DNA from: Aliiruegeria haliotis
Lineage (GTDB): Bacteria > Pseudomonadota > Alphaproteobacteria > Rhodobacterales > Rhodobacteraceae
Length of the DNA stretch: 64,000 nt
NCBI RefSeq assembly: GCF_003003255.1
Contig: NZ_PVTD01000001.1
Coordinates: 372,001-436,000 of the forward strand
Direction of reading: 5' to 3'
In this document: in pieces, positions 9,110 through 18,878 of the stretch
Numbering within the stretch: position 1 is the stretch's first letter
Layout of the letters: each line of letters begins with the position of its first letter
The notes under the pieces: model-generated
What the model saw: only the letters and a program-made list of their open reading frames with translations
What the model was told of the DNA's origin: nothing
Databases searched by the model: none
Program-made: the position numbers and the translations under genes

Positions 9110-10462
9110 ATGGCATTGGGTAGGACCGCGGCACTGGCCATGGTGGCCGTGATTCTCGCCGGGTGCGGAGGCGACCCGCCCCTGCCGGGCGAACGCTACG
9201 ACGTGCGCACCCCGCTTTCGGTCTCCGAAGCCGGCGTGCCGGCCTCCAGCGCGGCGGCGCAGGGCAGCGGCGCTGCCTCCGCGGTGTCCCGCAGCGTGGC
9301 CTTCTCCACACCGCGACAGGTCAACCACACCGCCTGGACCCACCGTGGCGGCTCTGCCCAGCACCGGCTTGCCCATCCGGCGCTCGGCGCCAGCCTGACC
9401 CGTATCTGGTCCGCCGACATCGGCGAGGGCAACAGCCGGCAGGCAATGATCACTGCCGACCCGATTGTCGTGGGTGGTCGCGTTTTCACGCTCGATGCCC
9501 GCAGCGGCGCGATGGCACACACCACCTCCGGCCAGCCGATCTGGTCGCGTGATCTCACACCGGAGTGGGAGAACAGGAAACATGCCTCCGGGGGCGGGCT
9601 GGCTTACGGCGATGGCCGCCTTTTCGTGACCACCGGCTTCGGGCAGCTCCACGCGCTCAGCCCGACCACCGGCGCGACCCTCTGGACCCAGCAGTTCGAC
9701 GCTCCCGTGGCAGGTGCACCCACCTATTCCGGCGGGCTGATCTACGTCTCCAGCCGAGACAACAGGGCCTTCGCCGTGCGCGCCTCCGACGGGCGTCTGC
9801 AATGGGAAGCCCCCGCCGCGCCGTCGCCATCGGCAACCGTGAACGGCTCCGGCCCGGCGGTGAACAGCCGCGTCGCCATCTTTCCCTTCGGCTCCGCCGA
9901 GCTTGTCGCTACCCTGCGCAAGGGCGGCATCCGGGTGTGGTCGTCGACGCTCGCCGGACAGCGCCTCGGCTATGCCTATGCCGGCTTCTCCGACATCTCT
10001 GCCGATCCGGTCATCGTGGGCAACACTGTCTATGCCGGGTCTCCGTCCGGCCGGCTTGCCGCGATCGACGTCAACAACGGCGAGCGGCGCTGGACGGCCA
10101 CCGAAGGCGCGTTGAGCCCGGTTTGGGTTGCCGGCGGCTCGGTCTTCGCGGTCACCGACTTGCAGCAGATCGTCCGCATCAATGCCGGCACAGGGGAGGT
10201 GATCTGGGCCAAGAACCTGCCGGGGTTCAAGAAGGAGAAACCGCGCCGGTATCGCGATGTCTTCGCCCACTACGGACCGGTGCTGGCAGGCGGGCGCCTG
10301 ATTGTCGCCTCCGACGATGGCAATATCCGCAGCTTCAACCCGGTCAACGGTGCGCTTGTCTCCGCCGTGCCGATCGAGGATGGCGCGGCCTCCAACCCGG
10401 TCGTTGTCAATCGCACGCTCTACCTCGTGACCACCAAGGGCAAGCTGATCGCCTATCGCTAG
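9110..10462 (+). CDS. bamB: BamB outer-membrane assembly lipoprotein
   Basis: This is a 450-residue lipoprotein of the BAM complex, which folds beta-barrel proteins into the outer membrane. The signal peptide ends in the lipobox ILAGC, with the lipidated Cys at about residue 19. The rest is a PQQ-like eight-bladed beta-propeller with repeated blades such as VVVGGRVFTLDARSGAM, YSGGLIYVSSRDNRAFAVRA and GRLIVASDDGNIRSFNPVNG. An ATG at 9110 is preferred to one at 9101 because the GGGGG ribosome site abuts the latter. It lies 43 bp after the yfgM-like gene and precedes der, the classic order. Confidence 0.9.
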   Translation: MALGRTAALAMVAVILAGCGGDPPLPGERYDVRTPLSVSEAGVPASSAAAQGSGAASAVSRSVAFSTPRQVNHTAWTHRGGSAQHRLAHPALGASLTRIWSADIGEGNSRQAMITADPIVVGGRVFTLDARSGAMAHTTSGQPIWSRDLTPEWENRKHASGGGLAYGDGRLFVTTGFGQLHALSPTTGATLWTQQFDAPVAGAPTYSGGLIYVSSRDNRAFAVRASDGRLQWEAPAAPSPSATVNGSGPAVNSRVAIFPFGSAELVATLRKGGIRVWSSTLAGQRLGYAYAGFSDISADPVIVGNTVYAGSPSGRLAAIDVNNGERRWTATEGALSPVWVAGGSVFAVTDLQQIVRINAGTGEVIWAKNLPGFKKEKPRRYRDVFAHYGPVLAGGRLIVASDDGNIRSFNPVNGALVSAVPIEDGAASNPVVVNRTLYLVTTKGKLIAYR

Positions 10463-10601
10463 CCATCGGGCTGCGCATTTCGGGTGATCCTGACCCCGGC
10501 GCTTATGCACCGGTCCGCGCGCGTGCGAATGGACTTCAATGCCTTGGCGAAACAGTCTAAGGAAACAGATCGCACCCGATTCCCTGCTTCAAGAGCGCAA
10601 G

Positions 10602-12062
10602 ATGTCCTTCACCCTGGCCCTCGTCGGTCGCCCGAATGTCGGCAAATCGACCCTGTTCAACCGCCTTGTCGGCAAGCGTCTGGCGCTGGTGGATGACCAG
10701 CCGGGCGTCACCCGTGACCTGCGCGAGGGGGAGGGCCGTCTCGGCGATCTCCGCTTCACCGTGATCGACACCGCCGGACTGGAGGAAGCCACCGACGAGT
10801 CGCTTCAAGGCCGAATGCGCCGGCTGACAGAGCGCGCCGTGGAAATGGCCGATGTCTGCCTGTTCATGCTGGATGCGCGGCAGGGCGTGACCCCCGCCGA
10901 CGAGGTTTTCGCCGATATCCTGCGCCGCAAGTCGGAGCATGTGCTGCTCGCCGCCAACAAATCGGAAAGCAACGCATCCGACGCGGGCGTCTACGAGGCC
11001 TATTCCCTCGGCCTTGGCGATCCGATTCGCATCTCGGCGGAGCATGGCGAGGGCATGGCCGACCTGCATGCCGCGCTGATGCCGCTGGCGGATGGTTTCG
11101 ACGCACGCGCCGCGGCGGAGGCCCCGCAGGTCGATGTCGAGGTGTCGGAAGAGGATGAGGGCGAGGATGCACCGCTGATCACCCGCGCAAGGCCGGTGCA
11201 GGTTGCCGTGGTGGGGCGGCCAAATGCCGGCAAATCGACCCTGATCAACCGCATCATCGGCGAGGACCGCCTGCTGACCGGCCCGGAGGCGGGCATCACC
11301 CGCGACGCCATCGCGCTGCCGGTGGAGTGGAATGGCACCCATATGCGGGTCTTTGACACCGCCGGTATGCGCAAGAAAGCCAAGGTGCAGGAGAAGCTGG
11401 AACGGCTCTCGGTCTCCGATGGGCTGCGGGCGGTGAAGTTCGCCGAGGTGGTCGTCGTGCTGCTCGACGTAGAGATTCCCTTTGAACAGCAGGACCTCCG
11501 CATCGCCGACCTCGCGGAGCGGGAGGGCCGGGCGGTCGTCGTCGCCGTCAACAAGTGGGACCTCGAAGACGAGAAGCAGGAGAAGCTGGCGGAGCTGAAG
11601 GAGGCATTCAACCGCCTGCTGCCGCAGCTCAAGGGCGCGCCGTTGATCACAGTCTCGGCCAAGACCGGGCGCGGGCTGGACCGCTTGCACGACGCCATCG
11701 TCCGGGCGCACGAGGTCTGGAACCGCCGTGTGCCGACGGCGCGGCTCAACCAGTGGCTCACCGGAATGCTGGAGGCGCACCCGCCCCCCGCACCGGGCGG
11801 ACGCCGGGTGAAGCTGCGCTACATGACACAGGTGAAGACGCGCCCGCCGGCATTTGTCATCATGACCTCCTTCCCAGAGAAGTTGCCCGATAGCTACAAG
11901 CGCTATCTTGTCAACGGGTTGCGAGAGGACTTTGACATGCCGGGCACACCGATCCGGCTGACGTTCCGCAGCCAGTCGGACAAGAACCCGTACAAGGACA
12001 AGAAGAAGTCCACGCCGTCACGGCTGCGCAAGCACCTCGGGAAGAAGCCGCCAAACGCCTGA
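10602..12062 (+). CDS. der: Ribosome-assembly GTPase Der (EngA)
   Basis: This 486-residue GTPase has two tandem G domains and a C-terminal KH-like domain, the unique architecture of Der, which is needed for 50S maturation. The first P-loop GRPNVGKST is at about residue 9 and the second GRPNAGKST at about 204. DTAG switch motifs occur in both, and NKSE and NKWD are the G4 motifs. The C-terminal domain contains [19 protein letters not shown]. The ATG at 10602 starts the protein directly before the first P-loop; an upstream in-frame ATG at 10539 would add an unrelated leader. It is followed by a gene-free convergent region. Confidence 0.96.
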   Translation: MSFTLALVGRPNVGKSTLFNRLVGKRLALVDDQPGVTRDLREGEGRLGDLRFTVIDTAGLEEATDESLQGRMRRLTERAVEMADVCLFMLDARQGVTPADEVFADILRRKSEHVLLAANKSESNASDAGVYEAYSLGLGDPIRISAEHGEGMADLHAALMPLADGFDARAAAEAPQVDVEVSEEDEGEDAPLITRARPVQVAVVGRPNAGKSTLINRIIGEDRLLTGPEAGITRDAIALPVEWNGTHMRVFDTAGMRKKAKVQEKLERLSVSDGLRAVKFAEVVVVLLDVEIPFEQQDLRIADLAEREGRAVVVAVNKWDLEDEKQEKLAELKEAFNRLLPQLKGAPLITVSAKTGRGLDRLHDAIVRAHEVWNRRVPTARLNQWLTGMLEAHPPPAPGGRRVKLRYMTQVKTRPPAFVIMTSFPEKLPDSYKRYLVNGLREDFDMPGTPIRLTFRSQSDKNPYKDKKKSTPSRLRKHLGKKPPNA

Positions 12063-12422
12063 CGGGACGCCCGCGCCATGGCGCAAGGCTGCGTTCCATC
12101 CCGTCCAGAGATGTGTTGCGATGCGGACATTCGGTCGTGGACCGGTATCGCCATGCCGTGCGAAGCATCGCAAGCACGGTGGTTCCAGGGCGGATCGACG
12201 CGCTCTTTGCCTTTTCTGCTGCAGGGGACGAACCGGGGTTTCCGAGCGCGTTCGGCCCGTGGCAGAGAACGGGTGCACCCTCGTTCCGACATTGTGCCAC
12301 GGCTCAGGGGAGAGTTACTGGCCCGCCGACCTCACGACCGCTGTCGGACCCGGAAATCGGGCATGTCCGGTATCTGTGCCCGGTGAGCGGTTCCCCTGCC
12401 TACCCGCGTGGGGCCGGTTCGC
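12063..12422. other. Gene-free region between convergent der and sulfotransferase
   Basis: These 360 bp contain no supported gene: short frames on both strands lack start signals and motifs. Positions 12112-12140 (TGTTGCGATGCGGACATTC and following GGTCG) resemble the junction TGTTGCCACGATGCCGATG of repeat array 1, allowing gaps. This may be a decayed single copy of that family. No strong terminator hairpin was seen for either gene. Confidence 0.4.
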
Positions 12423-13343
12423 TCAGAACGTCCAGAGGCGATTGATTCGCTCTTCGCCGAAGCGCTTGCGGGCGAAGGAATAGACCTCCGCGTAGTACTC
12501 GCGTGCAGCGGCCTTGTCGGCCTCTGACGGCTCTTTCTTGCGGGGGGAGGCATTCGCGCGGTGTTTAAAATCCGGATCCACGAAGGGAATCTCCAGGAAA
12601 TCACACAGGCGCTGGACTTCGTCGTTGTTGAAGAAATCCTCGTAGAGCCCGTAGAAAAGCTCGTCTTTCCTGAAGACCTTTTCGAGCGACCTCACTGTTC
12701 GGCCATAGCGGGTAAACCGTTCGCAGCGGTCTGTCTTGATCGCCTTCAGGAATCGCTTGTGGGCCGGGTCGCCCTTCAGCCTTTCGCCTTTTTCGGCGAC
12801 GAAACGGTCGAGCATCCGCAGTTGCGAAAAGCAGCGTTCCAGCGGGTCGCGCATCAGGAACACGACCTTCGGGCGGAACCCGCCCTCGACGGCCATTGTC
12901 CGCATCTTTCTGTATTGCTCGACATTGAAACAGGCGTATTCCGGGGTGATGTCGGCCGTCAGCGTGGCGCCTTCCTTGCTCCGCAGCAGGCTCTGGTAAT
13001 ACGGGATGTAGCGGTCGGGCTGGAACTGGTTCAAAACCGAATCCATCACCGACAGGATCTCGTCGGCATCGCCGAAGAGGTCGCCCTTCTTCACCATCTT
13101 GATGCGCTCATCCGCCAGGCGCTTCAATTTGTGCATCTTGAAGTCGAGGATGTGCTTGAAACGCTCCGGCTGAAACCGGACGGAGAAGTAGTCCATCTGC
13201 TTCTCCACCGGCAGCACAGCGGCCGGGTTCTGGTAGAGGTAGTCATAAAGCCAGGTCGTTCCCGCCTTCTGCGCGCCGACGCCAAACAGGAAGATCGGAG
13301 CCTTGCCTTGGGCGGTCTTTTCCGGGGGAACGCTGGGAAACAT
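12423..13343 (-). CDS. Sulfotransferase domain protein
   Basis: This 306-residue cytoplasmic enzyme is expected to transfer sulfate from PAPS to a carbohydrate or similar acceptor. The 5'-phosphosulfate loop GAQKAGTTWLYDYL starts near residue 23, with the key Lys at 26. The 3'-phosphate site VVFLMRDPLERCFSQ lies near 160-174, with Arg165 and Ser173. Length fits stand-alone bacterial sulfotransferases. The acceptor is unknown. It stands alone between convergent der and serS on the same strand, 165 bp away, so no pathway partner is visible. A surface polysaccharide role is plausible but unproven. Confidence 0.8.
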   Translation of the reverse strand: MFPSVPPEKTAQGKAPIFLFGVGAQKAGTTWLYDYLYQNPAAVLPVEKQMDYFSVRFQPERFKHILDFKMHKLKRLADERIKMVKKGDLFGDADEILSVMDSVLNQFQPDRYIPYYQSLLRSKEGATLTADITPEYACFNVEQYRKMRTMAVEGGFRPKVVFLMRDPLERCFSQLRMLDRFVAEKGERLKGDPAHKRFLKAIKTDRCERFTRYGRTVRSLEKVFRKDELFYGLYEDFFNNDEVQRLCDFLEIPFVDPDFKHRANASPRKKEPSEADKAAAREYYAEVYSFARKRFGEERINRLWTF

Positions 13344-13474
13344 GTCGGATATCCTGATGTCTGTCGGTGAAAAGGGATTTCCCGCAACGGGGCGCCGGAT
13401 GCAAGGGGGCGGGTTGCGTCATTTCCGACGCGGGCGCGTGGTTGGTTGCCGTCGTTGCACGGTAGGGCAGGGAC

Positions 13475-13499
13475 GCCGGGCAACCGATGGCTGCCCGGC
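13475..13499 (-). terminator. Hairpin just after serS, possible terminator
   Basis: Perfect 8-bp arms GCCGGGCA (13475-13482) and TGCCCGGC (13492-13499) with a 9-nt loop lie 9 bp past the serS stop. There is no T-run on the minus strand, so intrinsic termination is uncertain. Confidence 0.4.
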
Positions 13500-13508
13500 A
13501 GGGGGGTA

Positions 13509-14801
13509 TCAGACCAGCTCGCCCGCGGCGGTGATGCGTGTCTTGCCGCCGAGCCACTGGTGAAGCGCCTGCGGAAGGTGGACCGAACCGTCCTCCTGCT
13601 GGCCGTTCTCCAGCACTGCGATCAGGCAGCGGCCGACGGCGAGTCCGGAGCCATTCAGCGTGTGCACGAACTCCGGCTTGCCGCCGCCCTCGGGGCGGAA
13701 ACGGGCGTTCATGCGCCGGGCCTGGAAATCGCCGCAGACGGAGACCGAGGAAATCTCCCGGTAGCTGTTCTGCCCGGGTAGCCAGGCCTCGATGTCGTGG
13801 GTCTTGCGCGCCCCGAAGCCCATGTCGCCGGTGCAGAGCACGACGGTGCGGTAGGGGATGTCCAGTTTTTCGAGGATCACCTCGGCGCAGCGGGTCATCC
13901 GCTCATGCTCTTCCAGGCTCTTGTCGGGGTGGGTGACGGAAACCATCTCCACCTTCTCGAACTGGTGCTGGCGCAGCATGCCGGACGTGTCGCGGCCCGC
14001 GCTGCCGGCCTCCGAACGGAAGCAGAGCGAATGCGCGGCGTAGCGGCGCGGCAGGTAGCTTTCCTCGATGATGGTGTCGTTGACGATATTTGTCAGCGTG
14101 ACCTCGGAGGTCGGGATCAGCCACCAGCCTTCGCGCAGCAGGTAGCTGTCCTCGCCGAACTTCGGAAGCTGACCGGTGCCGAACATCATCTCCTCGCGCA
14201 CCATGACCGGGCCGTTGACCTCTGTCAGGCCGTGCTCGGTGGTATGGGTGTCGAGCATGAACTGCGCCAGTGCCCTGTGCAGCCGGGCCACAGCGCCCGA
14301 CATGAGCACGAAGCGGGACCCTGCAAGCTTCGCCGCGGTTTCGAAATCCATGCCGTCCTGCACGGCGGCCAGTTCGTAATGCTCCTTCGGCGCGAAATCA
14401 AACTCCCGCGGAGTGCCCCAGCGGCGGATCTCCACGTTGTCATTCTCGTCCGCGCCTTCAGGCACCTCGTCTAGGGGCAGGTTGGGCAGCGTGGTGAGAA
14501 GCTCCGCCAGGCGGGCATCCTCGGCCTTGGCTTCCTCGTCGAGCCGCGCGATCTCGGCTTTCTTGTCGGCAACGAGCGCGCGCAGGCGCTCGAACTCGGC
14601 CTCGTCACCGCGCCCCTTGGCTGCGCCGACCTGCTTCGACGCGGCGTTGCGTTCCGCCTGTGCGGCCTCTGCCGCGGTAATCTTCTCGCGCCGTGCGCTG
14701 TCGATGGCCAGGATCTCGGAGGACATCGAGGACACGCCCAGCTTCGCCAGTCCGGCGTCGAAGACTTCGGGGTTTTCGCGAATGAAGCGAATGTCGTGCA
14801 T
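13509..14801 (-). CDS. serS: Seryl-tRNA synthetase
   Basis: This 430-residue class II synthetase charges tRNA-Ser. The N-terminal arm is a long antiparallel coiled coil (about residues 30-105, rich in Ala, Glu and Lys). The catalytic core contains motif 2, [20 protein letters not shown], and motif 3, [30 protein letters not shown] and [11 protein letters not shown] are also typical of SerRS. Length matches the family. GGAGAG lies just upstream of the ATG. No T-box or other leader was seen in the 168-bp gap before it. Confidence 0.97.
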   Translation of the reverse strand: MHDIRFIRENPEVFDAGLAKLGVSSMSSEILAIDSARREKITAAEAAQAERNAASKQVGAAKGRGDEAEFERLRALVADKKAEIARLDEEAKAEDARLAELLTTLPNLPLDEVPEGADENDNVEIRRWGTPREFDFAPKEHYELAAVQDGMDFETAAKLAGSRFVLMSGAVARLHRALAQFMLDTHTTEHGLTEVNGPVMVREEMMFGTGQLPKFGEDSYLLREGWWLIPTSEVTLTNIVNDTIIEESYLPRRYAAHSLCFRSEAGSAGRDTSGMLRQHQFEKVEMVSVTHPDKSLEEHERMTRCAEVILEKLDIPYRTVVLCTGDMGFGARKTHDIEAWLPGQNSYREISSVSVCGDFQARRMNARFRPEGGGKPEFVHTLNGSGLAVGRCLIAVLENGQQEDGSVHLPQALHQWLGGKTRITAAGELV

Positions 14802-14969
14802 CGGGTCTCTCCTTCAGGCCCATCGGTTGATACGTGGGCGCGCTATGCCTCAAAGCAGGCGGAGAGGGAAGGGGGAGGATGCGTGCAGCGCGCAGACGGG
14901 CAGGCGAAGGAGCCGACGTGCCACCTGCCGTCGTGCGCGGAATTCCAGCGCCATGCAGGGCCGCGCCCC

Positions 14970-15713
14970 TCATTCGTTCAGCAGCATCTCCAGCTTTGGC
15001 ACCGCCACCCGGGTGCCGATCGTCGGGTGCATCACCACGTAGGAAGAAATCACGCCAACCACGCGTTTTTCGCCACCGCGCAGGGCGACCACCGGCCCGC
15101 CGGAGCTGCCCTCGATAACCCGGCATTTCACTGCATAGGACATTTGCCCCCGCCAGGTGACCGGGCAGGCGTCGTAGAGGCTCGGCAGGTGGGGGCGGTC
15201 CCGCCGATAGCCGACCAGAAGGATCGCCTCGTGCTCGCCGGGGGCGACGTCGGCCGGGATGGGCTGGGCGATCTCGTCCGGTATCGGGGTGTCGAGCGTC
15301 ATGATCGCGAGGTCGGAATGGGTGCGTGTCGCCTCCGGCGGGGCGCCGGGGTCGTAGTCGGGGTGCAGCCGAATCTGTGCCCCCTTGCGATGCGCGGCAA
15401 AGGGGCCACCACGCCATCCGGCCACGAAGTGGACTTCACTTGGTCGTGAGGGTTTCCCGGTCCGGAAGTCGTAGACGCAATGCGCCGCCGTCAGCACCTT
15501 GTCGGGCGCCACCAGGGTCGCCGTGCACATCTGACGCTCGTTCCAGCCGGCCTGGTTCAGTCGGCCGACCGCGTTCCAGGCCCCCTGATCCTCCTCGGGA
15601 ATCGGTGCCGCATTGGCATAGAGCCCCTGCGCGGCCGCATTCCCTGCGAGGCCGAAGGCCAGGCCCGCGGCGGCCAGCAGCCGCGCGGCGGCAATGCGTT
15701 TTCCCGAAACCAT
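14970..15713 (-). CDS. Secreted trypsin-like serine protease
   Basis: This protein of about 247 residues has a signal peptide ending near GLAGNAAAQ and a chymotrypsin-fold domain. The catalytic triad is visible: His in LTAAHCVYD, Asp in HSDLAIM and Ser in EGSSGGPV. Cys residues flank the His and lie at CPVTWRGQ and VKCRVIEG, allowing disulfides, so it is likely periplasmic or exported. The ATG at 15713 is favoured by GAGAGG 9 nt upstream over an in-frame ATG at 15740. It lies upstream of serS on the same strand and divergent from yajC. Its substrate is unknown. Confidence 0.85.
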   Translation of the reverse strand: MVSGKRIAAARLLAAAGLAFGLAGNAAAQGLYANAAPIPEEDQGAWNAVGRLNQAGWNERQMCTATLVAPDKVLTAAHCVYDFRTGKPSRPSEVHFVAGWRGGPFAAHRKGAQIRLHPDYDPGAPPEATRTHSDLAIMTLDTPIPDEIAQPIPADVAPGEHEAILLVGYRRDRPHLPSLYDACPVTWRGQMSYAVKCRVIEGSSGGPVVALRGGEKRVVGVISSYVVMHPTIGTRVAVPKLEMLLNE

Positions 15714-15874
15714 GCGCGTGATCCTCTCGCACAGCAGCATATCGCAAGGCGCCCCTGTGACGACAGATGCCTCGCGGACATGTCATCGTCTTGCACTTGG
15801 CGCATGCGATCCATAGGGTGCGCGCCAAATCCGCGGGGGTTTTGCGCCTTCCGCCCAGACAAGAGGTAACACCC

Positions 15875-16201
15875 ATGTTCGCAACGCCCGCCTATGCCCA
15901 GGCTGCCGGTGCCGGTGGCCCCGGAGCCATCATGCAGTTCCTGCCGCTGATCCTGATCTTCGCCATCATGTACTTCCTGCTCATCCGTCCGCAGCAGAAG
16001 AAGATGAAGCAGCATCAGAAGATGGTGTCCGAGCTGCGCCGCGGCGACCAGATCGTGACCCAGGGCGGCATCATCGCCAAGGTCGCGAAGGTCAAGGACG
16101 ACAACGAGCTGGAAGTCGAAATCGCCGATGGTACCAAGGTGCGCGTCGTGCGCTCCACCGTCGCGCAGGTTCTCAGCAAGACCGAGCCCGCAGAGGGCTG
16201 A
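15875..16201 (+). CDS. yajC: YajC, Sec translocase accessory subunit
   Basis: This 108-residue single-pass membrane protein associates with SecDF and SecYEG. It has the family's membrane segment FLPLILIFAIMYFLLIRPQQ (about residues 24-43), ending in the conserved IRPQQKK, followed by the small cytoplasmic domain LRRGDQIVTQGGIIAKVAKV. The ATG at 15875 follows AAGAGGTAAC; an upstream in-frame start at 15767 would add an unrelated leader. secD follows after 36 bp, giving the standard yajC-secD-secF order. Confidence 0.95.
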   Translation: MFATPAYAQAAGAGGPGAIMQFLPLILIFAIMYFLLIRPQQKKMKQHQKMVSELRRGDQIVTQGGIIAKVAKVKDDNELEVEIADGTKVRVVRSTVAQVLSKTEPAEG

Positions 16202-16237
16202 GCCCCAAACACCACTTGCTGAAGGGCGCTCCCCCAC

Positions 16238-17899
16238 ATGCTGCAAATCCCGTTCTGGAAACGCCTGCTGATCTGGGGCGTGGTGGTACTGGTCCTTTTC
16301 ATGGCCATGCCCAACGCCTTCTATCCGCGGGTCGAACGTCACAACGACGCCGTGAAGCTGATCGAGGCCGAGGGCGAAACGCCCGAGCGCCTCGCGGACA
16401 TGAGTGCCTGGCCGGGCTGGCTTCCGTCCAGCCTCGTCAATCTCGGCCTTGACCTGCGGGGCGGCGCCTACTTGCTCGCCGAGGTGAAGGTCGAAGACGT
16501 CTATGCCGACCGCATGGACGGCTACTGGCCGGAGGTTCGGGACGCGTTGCGGGCCGAACGGGAGACCGTCGGGTCGATCCGGCGCGTCGACGGGCCGGCG
16601 GGCGAGCTGCATGTGAAGATCGCCAATCCCGAAGCGATGGGACGGGCGATGGAGGTCGTCTCCGAACTGTCCCGCCCGATCCTGAGCCTGACCGGCACGG
16701 GGTCCAACGATATCGACGTCTCCGGTCAGGGTGACACGCTGGTGATCACCCTGTCGGAAGCCGAGAAACTGGCCACCGACGACCGCACGGTGCGCCAGTC
16801 GCTTGAGATCGTGCGTCGCCGCGTCGACGAGGTCGGCACCCGCGAACCCTCGATCCAGCGCCAGGGCGAGGACCGGATCGTCATCTCCGTGCCCGGAATC
16901 GGGTCTGCCGACGAGCTCAAGGAGCTGATCGGCACTACCGCCAAGCTGACCTTCCACGGCGTCGTCAGCCGAACCGCCGACCCGGACACCGCGCCCGGGG
17001 CCCGGAACTTCGTCGCGCCCTCGATGGACGAGGAGGGGGTCTACTACATCCTGTCGCAGGACACTGTCGTTTCCGGCGAGGAACTGACCGACGCCCAGCC
17101 CAGCTTCGACCAGAACGGGCGTCCCGCCGTGAGCTTCCGCTTCAACCCGACCGGCGCGCGCAAGTTCGGCGACTACACGGCCGAGAACATCGGCGCGCCC
17201 TTCGCCATCGTCCTCGACAACGAGGTGATTTCCGCCCCGGTCATCCAGGATCACATCCCGGGTGGGTCGGGGATCATCACCGGCAGTTTCACGGTGGAGG
17301 ACAGCACCCAGCTTGCCGTGCTGTTGCGCGCCGGTGCCCTGCCGGCAGAGCTGACCTTCCTGCAGGAGCGGACCATCGGGCCGGAGCTGGGGCAAGACAG
17401 CATCGACGCGGGCAAGATCGCCACCATCGTGGCCTTTGTCGCAGTGCTGGTCTTCATGTGGCTCAGCTACGGGTTGTTCGGGATCTTCGCCAACATTGCA
17501 CTGGTCATCAACGTCGGGCTGATCTTCGGCCTGCTGTCGATTATCGGGGCGACGCTGACGCTGCCCGGCATCGCCGGCATCGTGCTGACGGTGGGTATGG
17601 CTGTGGACGCCAACGTGCTTGTCTTCGAACGGATCCGGGAGGAACTGAAGACCGCACGGGGCCCGAGTCGCGCCATCGAGCTTGGCTACGAGAAGGCCCT
17701 CTCGGCCATCCTGGACGCCAATGTCACCACCTTCATTACCGCCGTGATCCTCTTCGCGCTTGGCTCCGGCCCGGTGCGGGGCTTCGCCATCACGCTCGGC
17801 CTCGGTATCCTCACCTCGGTCTTCACCGCGATCTACGTGACGCGGCTGATCATCGTGATGTGGTTCGAACGCCGCCGCCCCAAGACGATCGAGGTCTGA
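16238..17899 (+). CDS. secD: Protein translocase subunit SecD
   Basis: This 553-residue inner-membrane protein uses the proton-motive force to pull proteins through SecYEG. TM1 lies near residues 8-25, followed by the conserved LGLDLRGGAYLLAEV. A large periplasmic domain contains SLEIVRRRVDEVGTREPSIQ. Five further TM segments include GMAVDANVLVFERIREELK, the SecD/RND hallmark. Length matches the long SecD form of alphaproteobacteria. It is separated from secF by one base, which indicates coupled translation. Confidence 0.97.
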   Translation: MLQIPFWKRLLIWGVVVLVLFMAMPNAFYPRVERHNDAVKLIEAEGETPERLADMSAWPGWLPSSLVNLGLDLRGGAYLLAEVKVEDVYADRMDGYWPEVRDALRAERETVGSIRRVDGPAGELHVKIANPEAMGRAMEVVSELSRPILSLTGTGSNDIDVSGQGDTLVITLSEAEKLATDDRTVRQSLEIVRRRVDEVGTREPSIQRQGEDRIVISVPGIGSADELKELIGTTAKLTFHGVVSRTADPDTAPGARNFVAPSMDEEGVYYILSQDTVVSGEELTDAQPSFDQNGRPAVSFRFNPTGARKFGDYTAENIGAPFAIVLDNEVISAPVIQDHIPGGSGIITGSFTVEDSTQLAVLLRAGALPAELTFLQERTIGPELGQDSIDAGKIATIVAFVAVLVFMWLSYGLFGIFANIALVINVGLIFGLLSIIGATLTLPGIAGIVLTVGMAVDANVLVFERIREELKTARGPSRAIELGYEKALSAILDANVTTFITAVILFALGSGPVRGFAITLGLGILTSVFTAIYVTRLIIVMWFERRRPKTIEV

Positions 17900-17900
17900 T

Positions 17901-18878
17901 ATGCGCCTGAAACTGGTTCCCAAGGACACCAAGTGGGATTTCTTCAAGCGCTGGAAACTCACCTTCGGCGCCTCCGTCTTCGCCATGCTGGCGTCCGTCA
18001 TGCTGTTCTTCGCGGTCGGGCTTAACTTCGGCATCGATTTCCTCGGCGGCACGACGATCCGCACCGAGAGCACGCAGGCCGTCGATGTCGGCGCATACCG
18101 GCAGGCGCTGCGTCCGCTGGACCTCGGTGACATCTCGATCACTGAGGTGTTCGATGCCGATTTCGTCGCGGACAAACGGGTCGCCCAGATCCGGATCCAG
18201 GCGCAGGAGGGCCACGAGGCGATCACGCCGGACACCATCCAGGCGATCGAGGCAGCCCTGCAGGGTGTCGATCCGGAGATCACCTTCCCCAGCGTCGAAA
18301 GCGTCGGGCCGGAGGTCTCCGGCGAGCTGGTGCAGACCGCGATCCTTGCCGTGGTCCTCGCCATCGCGGCGGTGCTCTTCTATATCTGGCTGCGCTTCGA
18401 GTGGCAGTTCTCGCTCGGTGCCGTGGCGGCGTTGGTGCATGACATTACCGTCACCATCGGCATATTCTGCATCCTTCAGATCCGCTTCGACCTGACGATC
18501 ATCGCGGCGCTGCTGACCATCGTGGGCTACTCGCTCAACGATACCGTTGTGGTCTTCGACCGTGTTCGGGAGAACCTGCGCCGCTACAAGTCGACGGAGC
18601 TGAAGCAGGTCCTCAACATCTCCATCAACGAGACACTGAGCCGGACGGTGATGACCTCCGTCACCACGCTGATCGCGTTGATCTCGCTTTATATTCTGGG
18701 CGGTGACGTGATCCGCGGGTTCGTCTTCGCGATGATCTGGGGCGTCGTGGTCGGCACCTATTCGTCGGTCTTCGTGGCTTCCGCCATCCTGTTGCGCCTT
18801 GGCGTCAAGCGGGACTGGTCGAAGAACAGCGGTGACGGCGGCAAGGCCGGGACGCAGTTCGCCAATATCGATGCCTGA
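17901..18878 (+). CDS. secF: Protein translocase subunit SecF
   Basis: This 325-residue partner of SecD has six membrane segments. Conserved sections seen are NFGIDFLGGTTIRTES after TM1, GYSLNDTVVVFDRVRENLRR in the TM4-TM5 region and NETLSRTVMTSVTTLIALI. Its last codons overlap the start of the next gene by 8 bp (ATGCCTGA), so the TauE-type permease is almost certainly in the same transcript. Confidence 0.97.
   Translation: MRLKLVPKDTKWDFFKRWKLTFGASVFAMLASVMLFFAVGLNFGIDFLGGTTIRTESTQAVDVGAYRQALRPLDLGDISITEVFDADFVADKRVAQIRIQAQEGHEAITPDTIQAIEAALQGVDPEITFPSVESVGPEVSGELVQTAILAVVLAIAAVLFYIWLRFEWQFSLGAVAALVHDITVTIGIFCILQIRFDLTIIAALLTIVGYSLNDTVVVFDRVRENLRRYKSTELKQVLNISINETLSRTVMTSVTTLIALISLYILGGDVIRGFVFAMIWGVVVGTYSSVFVASAILLRLGVKRDWSKNSGDGGKAGTQFANIDA

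Noticed and set aside
12078-12483. Short frames between der and the sulfotransferase
   Set aside because: Three overlapping frames of similar quality, none with a start signal; they look like open GC-rich non-coding sequence.
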